From assembly GCF_001949145.1 (NCBI RefSeq), contig NW_019091373.1, positions 776,155 through 840,154 of the forward strand: DNA of 64,000 nt. Direction: 5' to 3'. Source of the DNA: Acanthaster planci (taxonomy: Eukaryota > Echinodermata > Asteroidea > Valvatida > Acanthasteridae). Position numbers and translations under genes: made by a program. Shown here one piece after another: positions 1-12,500 of the stretch. The stretch's first letter is position 1. The number at the start of each line of letters is the position of its first letter. The notes beneath the pieces are model-generated. The model made no database searches and was not told the DNA's origin. It saw only the letters and a program-made list of their open reading frames with translations.

Positions 1-402
1 GCTGGCAGAAAAAAAAGGTGTTCATTCAGACAGAAAGACTCTGCTAATCTATTAAATCATAAGAGGTGCTAAGTAGCATGTACTCAGGAACTGGTGAGTT
101 CAGCATGTTTTGGATTACCCATACTGCTCACAATCTCCCAGATGAAAGGAACTTTGGCTTCGTGATGCAACGCTATGAGGTTAGTCCCATTTTGACTGCC
201 CAGTGCAATCTTGAGCATGAAATCCTCGGTAACTGTGAAAGCCACTGATCAGATATCATTTTCGGACTCCATAAAATCTGCAACTCATGAAGAGTTTTGT
301 TAGATGTAAGGTGGGAATGTAAATGATCACACTGCAATCCTGCATGATGTGCTTGTGGTCTTTGAACAACCGGACAGATACTTTGGGGCCAGTTTAACAT
401 AC
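1..402. other. Intron 3' of RALGAPA exon 23
   Basis: No segment here reads as the next expected RalGAP-alpha exon on the minus strand, and no repeat is evident. It is probably intron extending off the window. Confidence 0.6.
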
Positions 403-531
403 GTCTAGGTTGTGGTGGGATGCAATCATGTTGGCAGCTTGGATGTAATCTAAGATGAGCAGGGTTGACCCAGGGAGGCCGCAGGAGAAGAAATCCGGAG
501 CGCTGTACTGAATGATGGTGTTGATCACCTC
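403..531 (-). CDS. RALGAPA1-like: RALGAPA exon 23 (residues 1214-1256), last exon in window
   Basis: It encodes [20 protein letters not shown] followed by [18 protein letters not shown], matching vertebrate [34 protein letters not shown]. The acceptor is TGCCAG, the donor GAC/GTATGT. The following exons lie outside the window. Confidence 0.93.
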
Positions 532-3500
532 CTGGCAGGCACAGGAAGAAATAATCATCAAAGGATTAAGTTAGTTTTTGATTTTCGGTTTGAGATCCGT
601 AATAAGCACTGCACTGGGACTCAAACCCATGACCCCCTGCTCATGAGAACAGATGTCCTAATCACTTGACCACAGAGCATTCAGGGATAGGCGACCAGCT
701 TGAAATTTCACAAAGCAGCAGGTACTGCTGTCAGTGACTGTAGGAGGAATTATGCGTCATACACACCGCATCCCAATACAACATGGTCACAGATTTTGCA
801 GTGACGCTCAGAAGGAAAATCTTAAATTTTCAGTCAGATACGGCACAAATCAGAATTTTCAGGAGACTTTTTCCCAGGGCAATATTACTATTTGACATAA
901 TTTTCCTTTTGTAGTCAAGGGTACCCATGAGGAACCTTGATGCAACGGGATGGCATTCCCAATGACGTAACCACGTCCTTAGAACTATAGTTACACAGAC
1001 GCCACCTGTCTTAAAGTAGCTCGTTTGCAACAACAGCCTTTAAATCAGAGGAATTCAACAGAGGATTTCTGGGTGCTTCCTAAAACTCACCTGGTCCATT
1101 CCGACCAGGCCGTAGTGCAGCACCCTATAGAAGTGGGTCAGATGGTCCCTGGGTAAAGGGTGGTCTTGTTTCCTCGTCGTCATTGCACATAGGAGTTTGT
1201 AGGCCGACAGCCTACCTTGCTGGTAACGATCTGATAAATGCACAGCCTGTGAAGGAAGAAAATTGTGCCAACATGTGTATGAAGAACCAGAGTTGCAAAG
1301 TCAGCATTTGCAACGTCACATGATTCAGGGCAAGTGTTAGGTCGCCAACATTCACCTCAGGACTTGTCTGGTGTCTTTGTGCCATTGTCTTTGTGGGCAT
1401 CCTTTACAAGTCTCTGCCAGAGCTTGCCCTGAAGTCTTGTGATTAATCAAAAGTGATTTAGTCTGGAAAAAAAATCAATGTAAGACTGCCTAAATATCTA
1501 AAATGTGTGGGTAAATTTCAGCTAGCTTTTACATCATTCCCTAAGGATCAATCAGTAACATAACAAGCAGAATTAACTATAAATGAGCTTTTACTTACCA
1601 AGAATGCAATCAAAAATAAACAACAGGTATATACATTCTATAATTACTATTGAACTGACAAAACCAATACATAACTTGCCTGTGTCTTTTCTCAATGCTA
1701 CCTCGCAACTACACAAACACACAGAAATTCTCAACATTCATTTTTGACCACTTCTAAAAGAGTCACGAGGCAAAACAATTTTAGTGCAAGAGAAAAAATA
1801 CTATCCATTTTTGATACTGAGATGGGAAGAACGCAAGCAAAGCGCAACCCTTGAGAGAACCATTGCTAATGTTACAGCAATTTATGAGATTCTGTTAGTG
1901 CTTCTGTTGATGGATCAGAAACAAACTGAGCTGTCACCTTAAAGAGCCAAGAAGAGAGAATCCTGAGAGGTGGAATGTATTCAGGTGGTGGTGGGGTGTT
2001 CTGGTTGTCGGAACTCACACCAAGGTTGTCCCTGATCTGTGGATACAAAAGAACAGAACAAGCAGTGGTATCTCAACCAATCAGCACCAGTTATTAATTG
2101 GCCACGCTGCACTACAGACTGATTCATTTAACCCTTTCGACCAATCACAGCTGTGACGTGTGCCTGACATGCATGCACAAAAGTCTGATGTGCATGCATG
2201 CATGCATATTTGATGCACTTGGCTGGAACATGGTGTGTGGCACTGGAGAGGGGTACCGTTAATACTACCCACGTAAGCAGGGGCGCCGGGGGTAACTGGA
2301 TCGGTCTACTGAGACTACGTCCAAATTACTTGGCTCTGGGTGGAAACAACGCAAACGAGCCTATCTGCCCTGAGCAGAAGCACCCTTTCGTCGGTTGAAC
2401 AGAGGCTAAGAGCCCATAGGAAAAGAATGAGCCACTACATGACAGCTTCCATGTGAGCATTTTACAACCAGATCATTTGGACAAAGACTGGGAAAGGTGT
2501 ATGTACTTGGGCTATGAACAAGGTCTATTCGTCCGAGTCAAATGCAGCATGTAAACGGTCCACTTCCTCCCCTTACCTTTGCCAGCAGCTGCCAAGTGGT
2601 CCACAGACACTCCATGACCATGGCGTGCAGCCGGGCAATCTGGATGTCATTGACGTCGCCCAGGCAGCCCAGGATGCGTCTCCATAGCACGAAGGCCACA
2701 TCGGGCTGCCAGCCGGGCCGAGTGCCCCCAGACATGATGCTGGCATCAGGGCTCTGGACACTCTCTGGCAGGGGGGGGGGAACGGGGAAAACAGAGTGGG
2801 GTTATCGTGGATGAGCTAAAATACCCTTCTCTTGACTTTCTGGAAAGTCACTGAAGCTGTCTATATATCGATCACCTTGAAAATTTCAAGACACATTTAC
2901 ACCTCAGGAACTTGTATGTCATCAAATCTGATGAGGTGAATTTTTCAATTGTTAGTTTATTTCATATCCAATAAACTGAACACTCTATGCTCTTCATTTC
3001 AAGTACTCACCAGCAGTCTCAAATGTGGCTTCGTCAAGCTTGTCCTGCTCCTCCAATCGGATTGGCTCATAGATGTGCGAACCCTTCCCGGCCACGATCT
3101 CACCATTGATGGCAGTCCCCGGTGAGGGGGTACTGGACAGCGACTGGTTGGCCGGGGACGGGGTGATGATGTCCGAGGCGATCATGTCGGTCAGACTGGT
3201 GGGCGTCAGGCGGTTGTTGTCCAGTATGGTCTGGGCGGTGTCAGGCGTGGCGATCTCGGAGCTGTCTATGCTGACGGTGTCTGTCTGGGTGTAGCTCAGC
3301 TGGTACTCACCCATCTTGGTCTCTTCTGTGGGACGGGGTATGGGACATTGCCAATAAAACCACTTGCTCTAACCCTCCCAGATCCTTCAAGGTTTAGGTG
3401 ATTTTGCACAGTTGACGAAGTAAACGGAAGAGGTTGAAAACCCCTTGAAGGTGGATGTACAAAGATGCACTATCGGGTTTCTGCCAGTGGGATGATTTGG

Positions 3501-6500
3501 GGAGATTCAAGACATTCTTAAAAACTGAGGACGGAATTGAAGTAACTGCTGTCATTTTTTCTCCTGTTTGATATCCCACAGCAATTATATACAGAATAAA
3601 TTCACTGCGGCCGTACCAGAGTAAACAAACGTCACTGGAACTTGTTTTGTTAAGTGCACACAGGTGGTAGGCTTATGCATTGAATACCTCTCTGACCAAA
3701 AGGTTGACGTAACTTGCAAACTGCATGCGTGCCTCAAGTTTGAGAATACATGTACGAGTGAGATGACACCGCAGTAATATCGTCTCCTCAGATTAGTGCT
3801 AGCAAAAAAAGGCCTGGTATGTGTTTCTTAAATAACTTCTAAACTTTAGGTCATTCAAAGGGTATCTTCATTAGCTGCACTGACATATAGGACTCATCAT
3901 CACAGCAGTCGCTGTCGACAAAATCTTGCTCATCTGGGACTCATATCAACAACCTCAAGCACCCTAATCAAGCTTGCTGGGTGCTAGCTGACAGGTTTGA
4001 AGTAACATACATCGCAGCAAACACCACAATTCAATGAATTGTGGTGCAAAACTCCAATGCCCATATGAACAATCGGTATAGTTTTCCTTAACACTTGGGG
4101 TTTAGGAGACTTACCGTATCTGTATTCATCGTTCTTGCTTGCTTTTTCCTCCAAGGACATCTTGTCTTCCTGTGAGTTGTCTTCGGACGGCGTCTTGAAT
4201 TCTGCCCCCTCCTGTTTGATGGATTTCTCCTCCAGGGAGATCTTGTCGTCCAGGGAGAGCTTGTCCTCTGGCAGGGTCTTGAACTCCAAGACGTCGTTTT
4301 CATCGGTCAGGGACTTCACCTCCATCACGTCGTACTCCTCGGGGAGGGACATTGCCTTCTCGTTCAGGGACTCTCTCGTTCCCGGCTCGCTGGCTGGTTG
4401 AGGCTCGGGCGCAGAGGCTTGCCTGGCAACTGGGACTGAGAGGGCAAATACAACAGAATTTCATTTCAATGGAATCCATGAAATACACTTCTGTCACATT
4501 TACATGAGTTTTCAGTCTCTGAATAGCAATTTCAAGGGGTTTAGGACCTTTTGGGGTTTGAATGTAGCTTCAAATCTACACATGCGTGAGCAAAGCCACC
4601 CTAGGTAGGTATTCAGTGCAACAGTTGCTGAAGAATCAAAAGCGGCAAGAACCAAAGATCGTATAGCGCCGTGTAGCGGCGCAAGATGGCGAACTTCACC
4701 GTGAACACACGTAAAATGTTGTAATCGCAAAGGCACCATTTTAGCAAGCAATACGCCTGCGCAATGGACATTACTGCATAGGCGCAGGCGCCGCGGCAGG
4801 CACGTGCACCTGGTGAGCCTGCGCCGAAGCATTACCGTAAACCGCGCAGGCATATCGCTTGCTCAAATGGTGCCCATGGATGGAGTTATCCATCTTGTGC
4901 CTTCAGCGCTATACGATCTTTGAAAAGAATAAGGATTGCTGCCAGGATCACTTCTCTTTTTACTTTTCCCCTGCTGAATTAGTGGATGGCCCTGTCCATG
5001 AGCAAACCTCATGCATGGATGTTTCCGTGAGTTACATTTCTTAATCATATTGCATGTGGAAAAAAATCTTCACACTTTAGACTCTTTGCCAACACTGACG
5101 TCGTTGGAAGTCAAAAATGAGTTAAAATTCAGAACACAGAGTTGAATCCACAAGTTCTGACATAAGACTTTTGCTGCTTCTCTCCAGCAGTGTCTTGTTG
5201 ATTTGGATTGCGTCCAACAGGACTCATTCTAGTGTACTCATAAAAGTTATTCTTGCCGTCAGTGTTGTATTCGAGTCCATCACAAGTCCCTGCAATTCCC
5301 TGTAAGGCCATCACAAGTCATTCAGTCTTGAGCCAATTCGCAAGCTGTTCAGATGACTGGTGCCAAAAACATTCTTTTGTAGTTGTTCCCCTATTACTTA
5401 TGACTGGCCTTGTGGAAGACTTGTGAAAGGACTTGCGATGGCCTCGAATACAACAGAAGACTACTGACATTGTAAATAGTGAAAAAGGTGCGCACCGACA
5501 TTATTCTTTATACAGTTTAGAGGCTTGGATGCTTCCACAAGTGCATGCAATTGCAAGATTAATTTCTGGTCCTTTAATGAATAAGACCGAGATGAACCGC
5601 AAGCAGCTGTGATTTTAGAACATATGATTCAGTACAGAATGAGTTTTGAATAGACGACCTGCAGCTGAGTATGCATGGAGTTTTCTCCACCGTGGTCCTA
5701 CGAAATGAGACAGTTTTCGTGGCCATGTCCAAACTTACTAGTGTGCGCTTGAGTACCTTGAAAGCGGTGCGTTCCCTCGGTTAGTTTTCCCTCACTGCTA
5801 CTTCTTGTTAGGCTACCCAAGGCATCGTCCTTGGCCGAGATGATTTGCAGGGGCTGCTGATGGTACAACGAGGGCTGGGAGGTGCTAGTGCTCAGAGGCA
5901 CTGCAGGACAAAAGATTGCCAGGTTGAGTTTCTCAGTGTTGAAGTCGAGTACTTTTCTCAAGGCTCTCCGCCAAATATTGAACTGGCTAAGAGGGAATAA
6001 AGCTGGAATTCATAGGCATTTGATGGTAAATAAAATACCGTATACACGGATGAACAAAAGTAAAGCTACAAAATAAACGTAAGACTTCAGATGCTCCCAG
6101 TTTAGTAAAGATTTAAGTTTTAAGGAGACAAGTGCTAAGAAAGTACTAGGCGGAGTACTTTTGGAGTACTTTCCTCCTGAAAACTTAATTTTCATTAAAC
6201 AGTGACAGTCTGAACTCATCAGTTTACTGTGTAATCTTACCTTTGTGCATGTACCATAACATGCCCATGTGCTTCAGCTTTGGTTCCTCCTAACTGATTA
6301 AATATTTGGCAGAGAATTCGGTACTCGAAAAGTACTAGATTGTTTTTGTTTTTTTTGAGGATGGAATTGTTAATGTCCCACTGGATTCTATGTTACAATT
6401 ATTAGTCATACTTTGGAACTGGAGTTAACCACTTGCAGCCAGGGTTTCCGGTACTGGACACGGACGCTTTATACCTGTGGCCGGGGTCTCCGAAATCGGA

Positions 6501-9500
6501 CAAAGGGAACTGGGCCATGTAACAAAAGACCATACTCAGAACAAAATACCAGGCTGCTGGGCATTGCCAACATTTTTTCACTCTCAATAGTGGAGATAAT
6601 CCAGCCTTGTTTTGAAACAGTATACCACGGTTTGGGGTGTTTAGAGTGAGTGGATTACCACCGGGGACAAAAGCGCTCCACTACCGCAGCGATGAGCCAC
6701 ACAGCACCGCTGCATGCTAATCTGGCCTCTATTGAGAAGAGGTCAGCAGCGTACTGTACCAGGTTCGTGAACAAAAGAAAGTTACATAACACCATACAAT
6801 CTGGGCTCTTTTTACAAGGCTGCAGGCCTGGCTGAAATACACAGGTGTCAATAGATTTTGTCTGTCAGATTAGAGTAGCCACCAAACAGTCAATCATGTG
6901 GGTGTTAACGTCCATTTATTGAAATGATGAATTTTTGAAGAATTTTAAAAACCCAAAATCTTGAAATGTACCGATTATGTGCACTGCATTTTTCAAACCA
7001 CCCGGCAGCAAGTGGTTACAATTCCTCCTAGGTAATAAACTGTCTGGTCCATGCTAATCTGGACAGAGGATAAAGAAATATGTTTCAGAAATGAGAGGCA
7101 ATCCCGCAATACAAACTCTGCAGAGAGCAGAACCAGGCTGGACTCCCCAAAACCTGTCGGCCCAAGTAAGATTCAAGCTCAGGACAAAAGCAGCAGAAGT
7201 TAAAGAAACCGAACGCCCCAGTGACTAAAGAGAGTGCCAAAGCATAAGGGTACCATAACAGCATCCAGATCGTTTTGTCCAATTTGGCAAAATAAAAGAT
7301 AGGAATTGCCTGGAAGGACGGCTGAGAGCGGTATTCTTGGCCAACATGAGTGAGACCCACACCATTTTGTTACTGACATCAAAGGCTTCCTTGTGTGTTA
7401 AATATGAGCCCGATTCCACTCTCCAAGTAATCTTTTATCAGATGTTCTATTCACTGTATGGATGGCAAAAGCTCCAAATCTGAGTTGGAGTCCTTCAGTG
7501 CACATATAAAAACCATCTTTGGGTAGAGACAGGTCTTTCTTCCTCTAACGCGTTCAACTGCGGGGCCGTTTGACTAACATTTGTTGAGGCTGGCAAGAAC
7601 GGTGGTTGCCTCTGCCTTGGACGACACATCTCTCATGTAACCCATCTTCTGCCGCAGGCGGTCCAGGTCGTCGCGGCTGCCCACTGTGCTGATGCGGTCC
7701 CGGTGCTTGCCTCCAGCCCCATCCGCCTCGTCCGAGCCCTTCGGGGAGCTGGAGTCACAGCGGCTCCAGCCCCGGGAGAAGGTACGGTCATGCTTCTTGC
7801 TGCCATCCCTGTCGCGGTCGGCCTGGGGGGCGGCGGTGGCCGCTGTCCCCCGTGGACCCCGCAGACGCCTGTTGCGGTTGTCCTGCAGTTTGTCCAGGGG
7901 CAGGTTGTTCAGGTCCATGCCGTAGACGCGCTTGGCCAGGACCCGGGTCAGTGTCTCCATGGTTTTCTGTCAATGCAATAAGACGAATCATCATGATGAG
8001 ACATATTGCAAAAAGGCAGTGCTGAAACATATTGACTACAGTAGACTTCCAGGATCCAGAGACAAATTTCTTCCAGCCTTTTGTAAAAGCAATTCTTATA
8101 TTATTATTTTATATTCCTCAAACAAATAAAAGCAAGCAGGGTATTTAAACTCCACTTTTTCTCTGAGCAGATAAATCTGAAAAATATAACTTAATGAAAA
8201 TAAACAACCGAATACAAATAAAATATTCATGGACTTGAATTTCTGGTAGTATCCATGATACTACCAGTAGCAAAATTTCGTAATCTCCAAGATGGAGACG
8301 GAGAGAAATGGAGAAAAGAATAAAGCATTGCTGTTTGCTTTCAGTTTGCTTTGCATTACCTTCATACAGAATGCTGGAGCGCACTGTTGATATGATGTGA
8401 AAAATATTTTCAAAAAGTATTATCTGAGGATTTTCAACTTACCGACCACTCTGTGATTAGCTCCGCCCAGTGGGTCAGTGAAGACAGCACATTCAAGAAT
8501 CTATCCCACAAGTCTTTGGAGACGCGGATCTTCAGATTGGCTTTGATCCAGGACACAATCAGAGTCTGGAAGCAACACATACGGGGAGACTTAAAATCTT
8601 TTCCCTCGAGAGGTGTCCAGAGATGATGGCAGGGACTACATAGCTGCTCTATTTATAGGCTACACAATATCTAATCTGAATGTATGTGCCTGCTGCAGCG
8701 TCCATACATACTTCTGATGGACACGGTTTCAAGGTCACATTTCCTTGCTGTTGGTGGATCATGTGATCTTGACCTACAGGCTTCAAAAGTCAAGACGTAA
8801 TCGACCACCTAAGATCTGACGAGATCAAACCTGATCGGCCAAGGCAGTGGCTGATGTACAGCAGTATCAGATATTGATCATGTTGTGGTCTATATTGTTA
8901 CAAAACATCCCACTCCTGGTTCCCTGCTGTGCCATGCGATATTAATGAGAACAGCCATGGAACCACCTTTGCAACTTTGGAGGGATGGTTCCAGATAGCA
9001 CAAACTTATCCCACACAGATATGCTTCGCAGCTGTCTATTCTACAAACTCAAACAGGTCACTTATATTGTAAGTTTTTCATTCATTTTTCCAAACTTCAA
9101 TTCTATGCTATCGAGCATCACTGTCTTGGTCACATGTCATTTCTTTCAGTTATTTCCATTATTTGTTGGGAACAGCAAACCTTGAATACATGTAAATCTC
9201 GGCTTTTCATTAGTTGTACTTAACTGGGGTTATTTCAATTTGTGACACTCCAACAATTTAACACACTCCTCCTTTGAAGCAATTTATCTTTCATTCTTAT
9301 TTATATTTTGACTAGTCAACAAAGTTTAAGTAACAACATCGGCAGTTGTTACAATAAGATGCAAACTCCCAAACTGCACAAATTGAATAAACTCAACTCT
9401 CAAAGATCCAGGTTATTTTGGACAATCCCATGAATCAATATGACATTTGAAGTTCACAACCTAAGTTGTGTCAGCCAGCATACACTGAGCACGCAATGGA

Positions 9501-12500
9501 AAAAGCATGGATTTTAGGCTAACTTGTCTCACCAGAGTGCGTGTTGTGCGAGAACACCACATTCCATTTCATCAACGATGATATTGGAGGAAATGTTGAC
9601 GGGGACCCCCCCCGGTGCTTTTAGGGTTATCTCGGTACATGTAACCCTATCATCAGAATAGAAGGCTTGTAACTTCAAATGCTGATAGACTGAGATCATA
9701 CCTGAAACAGGATCTGTGCTAACTGCTGGCCGAGGTTCAGCCTGGACCTTGAGGGTGCCCCTCCCAGTACGCCTTCTGTCACTCGCAGCAGCACCATTAA
9801 GAGCTGCTCCCACGTCCTGGTTTCCATGGTGACGTTCATGACGACGTGCCTGTACAGCTTCAGCACACGCTTGCATATTTCGACCTGCGCAGAGTAAAAT
9901 GTGAAGTCTTTACGTTCGGGCCAGGTGAGTTTCAGTAAAACTTCTCTGGAATCCACAGGAGCCTTCTAATGGCGATGGTTAATAAGACCTTGGATCTGAT
10001 GATACTGGAGAGAACCATGACAAAGATTTCTGACTTTGAGTAATAATCTCAACTAAGCTTTGAGAATGATTATCATAGAACACCTCAATATTCATATTTG
10101 AATCAGGACCAAAATTCTGTCACAACCCTCACCCTAATCCTTCAAAATCTATCGCAGAGTTTTGGAGGATTTTCCAGTTGCATTTCACATGCTTAGCAAA
10201 TTTTGGCACACTTCCGACATCACAAAACCTTTCACTGGTAACATACCCCTCACGGCATTTTGACTGGTAACCAGTTTTTGCTATGATCACATAAAAATAA
10301 CTATCTGTCTCTCATCAGCGCCAACATCCAAAAACTGGCCCAACATCTATTTTTCTTTTTTATTTGTCATAAACTTTATTTGAAATGAAATATCCAGCAA
10401 ATGCAATTGCAAAGTTTGAAGTGTTGACTCTTTCAGTAGTACTATGCAGTAGGACATCTACAGCAGCAGGATGTAAGCAGTGTAAAGTAGGATTTCACAT
10501 TAGCGCCATCTGCACATGGCCGCATCGAAACCAAGGCTCTCAGTGTTGAACTTCATCACATGCGCGCCCGCGGAGTCGACACAGTACATGCAGTATCCGG
10601 TTCGTGAGACGCCACTTCAGTTTAAACCACACCCACTGCGCATGCAGATACACGAGCATTGCAGGTACATCAGTTTGCGAAAAATTGTCGTTAATTTTTT
10701 TTTTATTTTACGTGTCGAGTCATCCTCAAAGACTCTTCCACAAAAACTTGCAGCCTGAAAAGTCTGAATTTAACATATCTTTACGTATTTTGTGTCTTGA
10801 TTCCTTACTTTCAATCATCTGATCCTATTAAGAATTGAAGCTGACACGTACAGCCTTGTTTTCAAGGCAAAAGTGTGCAGATCAACGCTAAAAGCGTCAT
10901 ATTGGGACCCCTCTATTAGCATGGTCAAGAGGTTAGTCTCCAAATTTTTTCCTGTTTGTCCGACTTGAAATATTCCAGGCCAAGATTTGTTAGCAGAAAT
11001 GGAGGGCTATACACCCTTGTGGAATTCAGCCCCTGACTTCACTGACCTGATCCTTGATAGCCTGGGGTGGGCTGTTAGGGACGGGCTCCAGCAGGAACAC
11101 GTTGGCTGAGTTGGTGATGAAGACCTGGATGGTGGCCTGCAGGCCCGCCTCCACATTGCAATTCTTCAGGCCTTCCTTGATGGCTTCATTGATGGCGCCT
11201 AAGTAGGAGCTGCTACCGGGGCTCCTCAGGGAGGTGGGAGACGGGAGCACTGGCTGGGCTTTGTCAGGCTGGCGAGAGGGGGAAAATGAGGAAATTGAAA
11301 TGCAGAGAGTTAGGAAGAGTTATATCCATGACTGAAAGTCAGTCAGAGTCAGTGCACAAATGTATAAACAAAGTTTGAGGCTGGGGGGTCAGTATCCCCT
11401 TCCTTAGCCAGTCACCAGAATCGGTCAAACTCAGTGTCAAGTCCTCTTGGCAAAACATGGCTGCCTAAGTATCGCCCTCTTTCTGAGTGGTCTGAGTAGT
11501 TAGTGTGACACATGTTCACTATGTTAGGCGCAGCTATCGCGTAAGACAATTATTTGTACATTTGATCTTCACCTGTGTGTGACATCACCACATGTGCATC
11601 TGATACAGAATGAAAACACTTGGCTGGCTAGTGGAGGTAAACTGTGCAAGTTGGAATAGGGTTCTTAATCCCGAATAGGTATGAATTCAACTTCATTAAA
11701 AGGAGCATAACTCAAAATTTCATTAGGCAATGCCATGAACTTCAGGATACCAGTGACCTAGTCTTCTTTTTCCCCAAGTTTGAGAATTCTTCATTCGATT
11801 AAAAAAAAAATTGACTGTCTTCAAACATGCCTAAGTTATTCAAAGTTTGTTTAGAATAATTATTGAAACTAAAGTTCATAACACTGCGAAACTCACACCT
11901 CAAATTTCTGACTCAGACCTCCAGTCTTCACCTTCTTTTATAAATCATCAGCATGATGGATGAATTTCCATGTTAATTTATTTAGATTAATCTATTCCCT
12001 TTCAGAGGCTTATGACAAGAACATCATTAAAGATATCAAGATGAAATTTTTGTTTCCTTGATTTGGTATGCCAAGGTACATGTATCTTCAAGAACTGTTT
12101 CAGGCAAATCTGACTGGTTTTCTACAAGTGACAAAAGATGAGACACAAATCTTATTTCACCTTCAAAAGTGACATCCAACACCGGAAAAATATACACTGA
12201 AAAAAATATTTTTTTTCACATGCTTGAAACCTTGTATCAAACATTTTTTTCAAAGACTAGTGACATGCGACTGACTTCTGCCAAGGGACTTAATTCTGAC
12301 AAGTGACTCACTTCTGACAAGTGACTCACTTCTGACAAGTGACTCATTTCTTTCAAGTGAGTCACATCCAACAGAAAATCGGGTAACACGTGTTTAGGGG
12401 TCTAAAAATATGGGCAAGATTTGGTTTTCACACCACTTTTAAGCTTTCCACTTTTAACAGGAAAACAATATAACAGCCTCTAAATATGTTATCAAACGAA

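Noticed and set aside
7686-7981. Plus-strand frames opposite RalGAP-alpha exon 16
   Set aside because: Shadow of the GC-rich exon on the minus strand, which has clear protein homology.
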